NCBI GenBank assembly: GCA_017557865.1
Contig: JAFYXW010000002.1
Location: forward strand, 1 to 64,000
Reading direction: 5' to 3'
DNA from: Candidatus Saccharimonadota bacterium
Lineage (GTDB): Bacteria > Patescibacteriota > Saccharimonadia > Saccharimonadales > Saccharimonadaceae
Length of the DNA stretch: 64,000 nucleotides
Below, one piece after another: positions 34,642 through 41,272 of this stretch (position 1 is the first letter of the stretch; each line of letters opens with the position of its first letter). The notes beneath the pieces are model-generated. The model saw only the letters and a list, made by a program, of their open reading frames with translations. It ran no database searches and was not told the DNA's origin. Both the position numbers and the translations under genes were made by a program.

Positions 34642-35408
34642 TTTGTTCTTGCCTCCACTTCTTTGGTAAATTCTTTGTAGGCTTTTGCGCCTTTGCTAAA
34701 TTTGTCGTAAGCCCCCACTGGCACACCATGACTTGGCGCTTCGGCTACGCGAACATTGCGCGGGATGGTAGTGTTAAAGGTGAGGGTTTTGAAATACTTT
34801 TTGATTTCTTCGAATACTTGGGTGGAAAGGCTAGTGCGCTTGTCGTACATGGTGGCGACTACGCCGAGTAGCTTGAGATTTGGGTTAGCCTGCTTCATGA
34901 CGAGTTTCATGGATTCTAGAAGCTGTGCTACGCCTTCTAGCGCATAGAATTCGGTTTGAACTGGAAGTAACAAATAATTTGAGGCAATCATGCCGTTGAC
35001 GGTGAGGAGGCTAAGCGACGGCGGGAGATCAATAATGACATAGTCATAATTAGCCTCTACGGAGCGGATAGCGTCGCGAAGACGCACAAACTTGCGTTGC
35101 ATACCGGTGATTTCTACTTCGGCATTAGCGAGCTCCGGAGTAGCTGGAGCGATGTCAAAATTCTTGTATTTGGTAGGGCGGATAATATCGGCTAGGTTGG
35201 CAGCGCCAAGAATAACTTCTGTCATGGTGCCACTGAGCGTACCGTCGTTTTTGTCGATACCAAGGCCAGAAGTAGCATTGCCCTGAGGGTCAAAATCTAC
35301 TAGCAAAGTTTTGAACTTGTCTTTAGCAAGGTAATAAGAAAGATTGACAGCGGTAGTGGTTTTGCCCACACCACCCTTTTGGTTGGTTACACAGATTACC
35401 TTCGCCAT
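34638..35408 (-). CDS. parA: Chromosome-partitioning ATPase ParA (Soj)
   Basis: 256 residues of the Walker-type ParA/MinD family. The deviant Walker A KGGVGKTT lies at 11-18, followed by LLVDFDPQGNATSGLG and the VIIDLPPSLSLL Walker B. The length and missing N-terminal DNA-binding region identify the chromosomal Soj type. ParA moves the ParB-parS complex over the nucleoid. It is first in parAB; the promoter TGGTAAAAT leaves a leader of at most two or three bases. Confidence 0.96.
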   Translation of the reverse strand: MAKVICVTNQKGGVGKTTTAVNLSYYLAKDKFKTLLVDFDPQGNATSGLGIDKNDGTLSGTMTEVILGAANLADIIRPTKYKNFDIAPATPELANAEVEITGMQRKFVRLRDAIRSVEANYDYVIIDLPPSLSLLTVNGMIASNYLLLPVQTEFYALEGVAQLLESMKLVMKQANPNLKLLGVVATMYDKRTSLSTQVFEEIKKYFKTLTFNTTIPRNVRVAEAPSHGVPVGAYDKFSKGAKAYKEFTKEVEARTK

Positions 35409-35426
35409 AATAATAATATTTTACCA

Positions 35427-35460
35427 TAAAAAATAAGCTCTTTAAAGAGCTTATTTTTTA
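35427..35460. terminator. Terminator after rplU (bidirectional shape)
   Basis: aaataagctcttt and aaagagcttattt form a perfect long stem with A and T runs at both sides, directly after the rplU stop and 20 bases before the parA start region. Confidence 0.88.
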
Positions 35461-35769
35461 TTATGCGATCTTAGTGATCTCGATTTCAGAATATTTCTGG
35501 CGATGGCCGGTTTCGGTGTGAACGCGTTTTTTGCTATGGTAGCGGATAACGCGAACTTTGTCGCCAGCAACCTTTGCGGTTTTTACTTTGGCTGAAACCT
35601 TTACGCCTTTTACAGTAGGAGTGCCGACAGTAGTTTTGTCGCCATCGATTACGAGTAAAGCATCAGTTTCGAGCTCTTTGGTGCCTTCCGGGAGGAGGTC
35701 CACCCGTAGGGTCTCTTTTTCCTCGACGAGATATTGTTTCCCGCCAACGAGGATAACTGCTTTCTTCAT
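35461..35769 (-). CDS. rplU: Ribosomal protein bL21
   Basis: 102 residues: KKAVILVGGKQYLVEE at the N terminus, the central beta-barrel and the C-terminal RYHSKKRVHTETGHRQKYSEIEI signature. Normally rplU is followed by rpmA (bL27). Here it is alone, between its own promoter region with AAAGGA and a terminator. bL27 may be elsewhere or missing. Confidence 0.95.
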   Translation of the reverse strand: MKKAVILVGGKQYLVEEKETLRVDLLPEGTKELETDALLVIDGDKTTVGTPTVKGVKVSAKVKTAKVAGDKVRVIRYHSKKRVHTETGHRQKYSEIEITKIA

Positions 35770-35800
35770 ATTAATCCTTTAATTAACTTGTACTATTTTA

Positions 35801-37084
35801 TCACACTTTTTTGATTTTGCCAAGTAGAAACAGGTAGAGAGCAGAGAGAATTGCGCCTTCTTCGATGGTGCCAGCCTCCGGACCGATAAAGTTCCCTGTC
35901 CAAGAGAGAGGCATTTCTTCGATTTCTTTTGCCAACCCGTCGTATTTTTTTGAATCTTTGTCTTTAGACTCGGTTAAATCCTTGTAGGCTTTGGAGAGCT
36001 TATTAAAAATGGTGCCGGTATCATAAAGATATTTAGAATCTTCATCTTTAAATAAATGAGCAATTTTTTCGGTAATGCCCTTTTCGCCTTTAAGGATAGC
36101 GTCGTAGGCGGCGCTAGTCTCGCGGGAAAGGTATTTTTTGCGGTGCTCAATATAGGTTTTTACGGCCTTTTCTATAGGTTGGCTTAGGCCTTCGGCCCGG
36201 TCGACAAACCAGTCGATCACAAGGTCTGGGATATTAATATTAGTGGCAGAAGTAAAATTAAGCCAGCCAGCCGCATAATTGGTTTCGAGAAGATACAACT
36301 TGCCGGTTCCCTTTTCTTTTAAAATGTCTACACCGGTATATTCGAGCCGAGAAACAGCAGCGGCCCGGCAGGCAATTTTGCCCAGGATCTCAATCATGTC
36401 TTGGTCTTCTTCGAGGAATTTCTCGCGGCCACCACTCCAGGCAACAAAGTTATCTGGATGATCGGTGTCGCCGATTTTTCGCATTATACCAACTGGGGTA
36501 CCACCGATTACAAAAACGCGCCAATCGCATTCGGCCTCGATGTATTGCTCGATTAAAAAGCCCTTAAAACTTTTGACCTTATCTAGCTCGGCTTCGTTTT
36601 TAATTAATATAATGTCTCGGCCGGCAGTACCATAACGATACTTTAGAAGGATTGGGAAATGTACCCGGTCGCCCTTGATATAAGACATGACGTTTAGTTT
36701 GTGCTTGGCCTCAAAGGTAGGAAGAGCGTGTTTCTTTAAAAACGGGTCGAGCAAGAATAGCCCCTGCTGGAAGTGTTTGTCGGAAGTGGCTGCACGCGCA
36801 CCAGCGGCATCGGCATTCATTACAATTTTGTGGTTCTTCTTGAGATAGAAAAACAAGCGCTCGGCCTCAACATAATTGTTGTTAGTGAGCTCACGAAACA
36901 CTACGTTGTCTAGAGGCGTATCCGAAAAATCGTAACGAGCGATCTCATCGGAATTTAAAATAGAGACATGCTGAAAACCCCACCCACGGTTTTCAGCAGC
37001 TCTTTTAAAGTCGTCAACTATTGGTTGATTTTTGATGCGCCCTTCAACTACCGTTAGAATCTGGTTGTTTTTGGCGGCTCCCAT
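35801..37084 (-). CDS. ATP-grasp ligase of a surface-protein operon
   Basis: 427 residues with an ATP-grasp fold at about 90-300: FPILLKYRYGTAGRDIIL (ATP-binding Lys), FLIEQYIEAECDWRVFVIGG, and LLETNYAAGWLNF as the metal-binding Glu-Asn end. It most resembles RimK/glutathione-synthetase-like ligases that join an amino acid or peptide to a carboxylate. The last 120 residues are a helical extension of unknown role. It overlaps the stop of the MPETG-anchored protein by one base and is the last gene of a four-gene operon, so it may modify those surface proteins or a cell-wall peptide. Substrate unknown. Confidence 0.8.
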   Translation of the reverse strand: MGAAKNNQILTVVEGRIKNQPIVDDFKRAAENRGWGFQHVSILNSDEIARYDFSDTPLDNVVFRELTNNNYVEAERLFFYLKKNHKIVMNADAAGARAATSDKHFQQGLFLLDPFLKKHALPTFEAKHKLNVMSYIKGDRVHFPILLKYRYGTAGRDIILIKNEAELDKVKSFKGFLIEQYIEAECDWRVFVIGGTPVGIMRKIGDTDHPDNFVAWSGGREKFLEEDQDMIEILGKIACRAAAVSRLEYTGVDILKEKGTGKLYLLETNYAAGWLNFTSATNINIPDLVIDWFVDRAEGLSQPIEKAVKTYIEHRKKYLSRETSAAYDAILKGEKGITEKIAHLFKDEDSKYLYDTGTIFNKLSKAYKDLTESKDKDSKKYDGLAKEIEEMPLSWTGNFIGPEAGTIEEGAILSALYLFLLGKIKKV

Positions 37085-38418
37085 TATTGCTCCGCTGGAG
37101 TTTCTGGTTGATCTTTCTGATCGGTTTGTTCTGGCTTCTTTTCTTCTTCTTGGCCTTTGGCAACAGCCTCAGTGGTTTTGAGGGTCTTGCGGGTGCGATA
37201 GAGGTAATAACCGCCACCACAGATACCGAGAACAACTACGATAGCCATGACAATTTCTACTGGACCAGTTTCTGGCATTTCTTGGCACTCTGGCATTTCT
37301 GGGTTGGTGGTACAGTCTTTGACTGGTGGCTCACAACCATCTTTGGTAGCAATAAGTTTAACACTGTCGGTTTTGTTGCCATCGTTGGTGCTGACAGTAA
37401 CCGTGTTGATTAATTCTTCGTTACAGTCCGTAGCGTCTTTAGCTTTAGCTTGGTAGGTAATTTCTGCCCAGCCGCTACCACCGGCATAATCACCGATGTT
37501 CATACCATTTTCGGAAATGATATCGTCGTTTACGGCAACACCGTCAGGATTGTTGTTGTTGTAGAGCTTGGCGCTTCCAGCAATATATTCTAGATTTGCT
37601 GGCAAAACATCTTTTACTACTACGTTAGTTTGGTTCATAGTGCCAGTGTTTTCATAGCGTACCTTAAAGGTGACGGTTTCGCCAACTTTGATGGTGCTGA
37701 CTCCTTCTACTACACTCTTGGTTACTTCAAAGTCTGGAGCGTCGGCAAAGATTTGGTAAGTGATATAACCGGCGTATTCGTTACAGCCTGGCAAAAGACC
37801 AGAGAACTTGTTGTAACCAAGCAAAGCGCCATCACCAAAGAGGTAATCTGGGCCAATAGATTGGCCGTTTAGATCGCCACCGTTGTGGATGATTGCAGTG
37901 CCTGGAACATAGCGAAGATACAAGTCTCGTGATGGGTACATATAAGCGCCGTCCCATACTTCTAGAGGGTCAGTGTCGGAAGCAAAGATAGTGCCGGTAA
38001 CGGTAGCTCTTTCGCCAGCTTTAACGGTGGCTGGGAAGCTGGATTTTACTGCGGCGCCATCGGCAATGCCAATAGCGGTTTTACCGACGTCGTGCGCATC
38101 GGCATTATTATGGTAGTAAATGTAGACTTCATAAGTTTTGCCTGCTTCTAGCGTAACTGACTCGCCAAAGTGCTCACCGTCTTTGACCTCACGGATACGC
38201 ACGAAGTCGCGTTCATCGCCGAGATCTGGGTTGTTAGTGATAGAGTTAAACGTGGCATACGGAGCTGGGTCTTCCCAAGTGAAGGTAGTACGATCTGGAC
38301 CCCATGGAGTATCCACGATAGCGCTTGCGTCGTTTGGTGTTGTTATGGTTAAACCACCCAAGATAGTTGCACCTAGTGCTAGACTTGATAGACTAATTTT
38401 TTTAATAGCGTTTTTCAT
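37084..38418 (-). CDS. Cell-surface protein with DUF11 domain and MPETG anchor-like end
   Basis: 444 residues. A signal peptide spans about 1-33. A Ca-binding-free beta-rich region follows, then one DUF11-type (isopeptide-like conserved repeat) domain at about 230-350 with FKVRYENTGTMNQTNVVVKDVLP. The end has MPETG at 381-385, a hydrophobic helix (387-405) and a charged tail of almost 40 residues. MPETG resembles sortase sites (LPXTG), but sortase tails are much shorter, so a plain C-terminal membrane anchor is possible too; no sortase is seen in the window. It is third in the operon, 18 bases after the Thr/Glu-rich protein. Confidence 0.8.
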   Translation of the reverse strand: MKNAIKKISLSSLALGATILGGLTITTPNDASAIVDTPWGPDRTTFTWEDPAPYATFNSITNNPDLGDERDFVRIREVKDGEHFGESVTLEAGKTYEVYIYYHNNADAHDVGKTAIGIADGAAVKSSFPATVKAGERATVTGTIFASDTDPLEVWDGAYMYPSRDLYLRYVPGTAIIHNGGDLNGQSIGPDYLFGDGALLGYNKFSGLLPGCNEYAGYITYQIFADAPDFEVTKSVVEGVSTIKVGETVTFKVRYENTGTMNQTNVVVKDVLPANLEYIAGSAKLYNNNNPDGVAVNDDIISENGMNIGDYAGGSGWAEITYQAKAKDATDCNEELINTVTVSTNDGNKTDSVKLIATKDGCEPPVKDCTTNPEMPECQEMPETGPVEIVMAIVVVLGICGGGYYLYRTRKTLKTTEAVAKGQEEEKKPEQTDQKDQPETPAEQ

Positions 38419-38436
38419 GTGAAATCTCCTCTCTTA

Positions 38437-40275
38437 TTACCAATTATTTGGGTCAGTTTCGTCTGTATCGCTAAAGTTGTCTCCGCCTGGCACTATAGGC
38501 TTCGCTCCACCCGTGTCGCCATTGCCACTAGTATTATCTGGCGGAGTGCCGGTGTCACCCGTCGCGGTAGAAGTGTTACCTCCACCCGTTTGGGCGGCTT
38601 GTTGAGCATTGTTTCCTTGCTTGTCTATTTTTTCTCCTTCATTTATTTTATTCTGTGGATTATAAACATTGTCACCATTCATTTCGTCGCCACCCTGCTT
38701 TTCGTTGCCCTGCAATCTCTCGGTGTTCTCCGTGGTGGCACCAGTGGCTGTAATGCCGCTATCAGAAAAGCCGTTGTTGTTTAGGCCATTCTGTTCGCTG
38801 CCGGCGCCTGGTTTAGCGCCGCCGTCATCTACGTAACCCTGGTTGCCAGTGTTTGTACTTTCATTCGTTTCTTTGGAAACCTCTGTTTCTGGGTTTACTG
38901 AATCCGTAACGTCAACTTCGTGCCCGATTTCTGGGTTCTGGGCGTGAGGATCGCCTTCTTTGCCCCATGTACCTTCACTGCCAGTGTCGACGAGTTCTTC
39001 ACCGGTAGTAGTGATTTCATCACCGGTATCGGTAATTTCTGTGCCGGTAGTAGTGGTTTCAAAACCTACTGAAGTGGTGATTTCTTCAGCGCCGGAAACA
39101 TATTCGCTTGGGGCAGAGTCGGTGATTTCTTCGGCCCCAGAGACTTCTTCGTTTCCAGCAGTATAGCGAGTAGTCTCATATGCAACAGAAGATTCGCTTA
39201 CCGACTGTACACAACCATCCCAATTGTTTTTGCCGTCGTCATTAACGCTGTGGTTTAGTTTAAACTTTACTACTGTTCCGTCTCTTAAAGTAAGCGTGGT
39301 GGCTTTGTAGCCTCTTTCCTCTGTTTCGGTATGAACGAGCTCTACGTTTTCGTGATTAACGTTAGCCATGTTAAGCGGAACTTGGTCTTCTTTGCTCTTG
39401 CCGTCGTTGACATCACAGTGCATATAAGCGTTATAGTACGTACCGTTTAATTCGGTTTCTCCAACCTTAGACTCATCCACTTTGTTCTTAAAGTTGTTTA
39501 GAACTTTGCCATACTCTTCGTCGCTAAGGTTTTCGATAGCTTTTTCCATGGTTGCTTCGTCTTTGATCGCCTTGAGGGAGATTGGGCGAAGATCGTCTGG
39601 GAGTTGGCAGTAATAATCCGCCAAAGATTCAGTTTGGTTTTCGGCGACGTTTTTGATAATCTCTTTTGCTTGGTCATCCGCGCTAAGGTTGTCCCAATTC
39701 TCTATAGTGTCTGCAAGGTTCTCGGAGATAACCCCCGCTGCTGCAAACCTCACACCACCTGCATCTATGAACATGCCTGGTTTGTCATAGCCATCCTTAA
39801 TGCCAGGAGCGACTTCATACTCGGTGTGGTTGGTATATGAATCTGCCACGGTCTCAGGCTCCCTGATAGATACTTGTATAACTGGAACCTCAGTTTTTTC
39901 GCTATCTGTGTTTATCACTGATTCTACGCCTGGAAGGTTCGCCTGGTCTGCATTAACGTCTTTGTCTGCAGTGTCAACACTAACCTTGCCACAACCTACC
40001 ATAAAAGTAGTAAAGAGTCCCGCTACGATGGCGTTAGCTTTCTTGTAGCTAAGAAAGATTTCAAAGATATTTTTGCTCTTAACTGTGTTTGCAGCTGCGT
40101 TTTTCCCAGCCTTATTGATGATATTTTCTAAGTTAACTGTATCTTCGGCTTTTTCGCCAACACCTTTGTTTTGTTCGTCGTTACGATCTGCTTCTGGGTT
40201 GCTTATGGTATTGTTATTCTCCATAACCTCCTCAAAAGTTGACGAGTTAATGCCGTAGTTTTCTCCGCTATTCAT
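38437..40275 (-). CDS. Large Thr/Glu-rich surface protein with late lipobox-like segment
   Basis: 612 residues, no family recognised. About 78 hydrophilic residues precede one hydrophobic segment (79-95) that ends in MVGC, a lipobox-like site with Cys95. A 78-residue stretch before a lipobox is unusual, so a plain signal anchor is the other option. The exterior part has a possibly folded region (100-380), then short repeats built of SGAEEIT and TG-D/E-EIT units (about 385-440) and a Gly/Asn/Thr-rich end without a C-terminal anchor. The start has AGGAGGTAGCA, so the ATG at 40275 is right. It overlaps the DUF5663-like gene by eight bases. The repeats are rich in Thr and Glu/Asp, the residues that ATP-grasp enzymes can link in graspetides. 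Confidence 0.7.
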   Translation of the reverse strand: MNSGENYGINSSTFEEVMENNNTISNPEADRNDEQNKGVGEKAEDTVNLENIINKAGKNAAANTVKSKNIFEIFLSYKKANAIVAGLFTTFMVGCGKVSVDTADKDVNADQANLPGVESVINTDSEKTEVPVIQVSIREPETVADSYTNHTEYEVAPGIKDGYDKPGMFIDAGGVRFAAAGVISENLADTIENWDNLSADDQAKEIIKNVAENQTESLADYYCQLPDDLRPISLKAIKDEATMEKAIENLSDEEYGKVLNNFKNKVDESKVGETELNGTYYNAYMHCDVNDGKSKEDQVPLNMANVNHENVELVHTETEERGYKATTLTLRDGTVVKFKLNHSVNDDGKNNWDGCVQSVSESSVAYETTRYTAGNEEVSGAEEITDSAPSEYVSGAEEITTSVGFETTTTGTEITDTGDEITTTGEELVDTGSEGTWGKEGDPHAQNPEIGHEVDVTDSVNPETEVSKETNESTNTGNQGYVDDGGAKPGAGSEQNGLNNNGFSDSGITATGATTENTERLQGNEKQGGDEMNGDNVYNPQNKINEGEKIDKQGNNAQQAAQTGGGNTSTATGDTGTPPDNTSGNGDTGGAKPIVPGGDNFSDTDETDPNNW

Positions 40276-40594
40276 TGCTACCTCCTAAGAAACTTTTTTG
40301 GTAATCATCTAGCACCTCGGTGATTTTTTGCTGTGGGTCAACACCAGCTTTTTCGAAGAATGCGGCAAAAACCTCTGGGTTTTCTTCGTTACGATCAAAA
40401 AGCTCGTTCACCTCGGCGAGCTGTTCTTTGTTTAAGCTGCCATAAATAGCCCAGTCGATTCTTTCATCTATGTCTTTGATGCTAGCCTCGCGGATATCTT
40501 TGTAATTTTCAGCAGGTTGTCCTGGATATTTTTGCGCGATTAGGCCATCAACGAATTTACCTAAAAACTCACGCTGGATGTAGTTGTTTTCCAT
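40268..40594 (-). CDS. DUF5663-like small protein heading the surface operon
   Basis: 108 residues, acidic and all-helical, with FLGKFVDGLIA and a later LNKEQLAEVNELFDRNEENPEVFAAFF region; this looks like the DUF5663 family of CPR bacteria, function unknown. It is the first gene of the operon that continues with the large surface protein. The promoter is TTGACA (40655-40660), 18 bases, TAATCT (40631-40636), giving a leader of about 30 bases. Confidence 0.65.
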   Translation of the reverse strand: MENNYIQREFLGKFVDGLIAQKYPGQPAENYKDIREASIKDIDERIDWAIYGSLNKEQLAEVNELFDRNEENPEVFAAFFEKAGVDPQQKITEVLDDYQKSFLGGSNE

Positions 40595-40685
40595 AAAAAT
40601 TATTTTTTAGTGTTGACCTTTCTTGATACAAGATTAGCATAAACTGAATAAAATTGTCAAGATTATGCTTATCTTTTTTGCCACC

Positions 40686-40714
40686 AAAAAACCGAACTTG
40701 ATGTTCGGTTTTTT
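40686..40714 (-). terminator. Terminator of the two-peptide mini-operon
   Basis: aaaaaaccgaac and gttcggtttttt form a 12-bp stem with a ttgat loop. It closes the minus-strand transcript of the 56- and 39-codon genes before the promoter of the surface operon. Confidence 0.88.
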
Positions 40715-40735
40715 GTGTAATTTATGGTTATTCTC

Positions 40736-40855
40736 CTATATGGTGGCCATGAATAATATGGCCATTTCGTAAAGCATATGTAAGTGCTGTAATTTCATGG
40801 GATCATATGTTACATTGGTAAGCTCCTTGTTTAAAGTTGATATTAAGGTACTCAT
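40736..40855 (-). CDS. 39-residue peptide gene
   Basis: A small reading frame with a clear ribosome site (AAAAAGGAG) about ten bases before ATG and stop TAG at 40736-40738. The peptide begins MSTLISTLNKELT and ends in a hydrophobic MAILFMATI, with five Met and no Cys. It follows the 56-codon gene on the same transcript and precedes a terminator. A role as secreted peptide, small membrane protein or part of a toxin-like pair is possible; nothing in the sequence decides. Confidence 0.6.
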   Translation of the reverse strand: MSTLISTLNKELTNVTYDPMKLQHLHMLYEMAILFMATI

Positions 40856-40907
40856 CTTATAATTATCTCCTTTTTGTTTTTAATGTACGATTTGGTTTTT
40901 TTGCTAT

Positions 40908-41078
40908 TTAAAGACTATTGATAGAGAAAATACTACCAACATGGGCACCAATTTTCCTGGCCTTAAAACTATCTATTTTTGCCTGCGTCGCATCACCTAT
41001 AACTTGAGCTTTTGGTATATACTCTGCTTCATTATTTTGATATTCAAATGGTAAATTTAATGTTTCTATGCCCGCCAT
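40908..41078 (-). CDS. 56-residue peptide gene
   Basis: Begins ATG at 41078 behind AAAGGA, ends TAA at 40908-40910. The peptide starts MAGIETLNLPFEYQNNEAEY and ends GAHVGSIFSINSL; it is soluble, without Cys or signal peptide. It is the first gene of a short transcript with a consensus promoter (41149-41177) and terminator (40686-40714). Codon use looks like coding DNA. Function unknown; no match to a known leader or bacteriocin recognised. Confidence 0.65.
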   Translation of the reverse strand: MAGIETLNLPFEYQNNEAEYIPKAQVIGDATQAKIDSFKARKIGAHVGSIFSINSL

Positions 41079-41148
41079 TTTTTGTTTTCCTTTGTTTATT
41101 TTTGTTTTTGTTTGTTAGAATTTGTATTTTATTTTCTAACTTAATTTG

Positions 41149-41177
41149 AGTATAGCACACTTTGGCAAAAAAGTCAA
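41149..41177 (-). promoter_or_regulatory. Strong promoter of the two-peptide operon
   Basis: TTGACT (41172-41177), 17 bases, TATACT (41149-41154) with the extended TGTGC motif. This is one of the best-matching promoters in the window and suggests high expression. The leader is about 65 bases and A-rich. Confidence 0.85.
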
Positions 41178-41235
41178 TAGCGTTTATGCTTATTTTTTAT
41201 ACATTTGTCAAGTATACAGAGGTAGAAATTGAACA

Positions 41236-41264
41236 AAAAAATAGGACCAAGTGGTCCTATTTTT
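41236..41264 (-). terminator. Terminator after ileS
   Basis: aaaataggacca and tggtcctatttt form a 12-bp stem with a 2-base loop just after the ileS stop, with T's on the minus-strand side. Confidence 0.88.
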
Positions 41265-41272
41265 ATGAACTC

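Noticed and set aside
33790-35408. parS site near parAB
   Set aside because: No TGTTTCACGTGAAACA or close variant was found by eye; it may lie outside the window.
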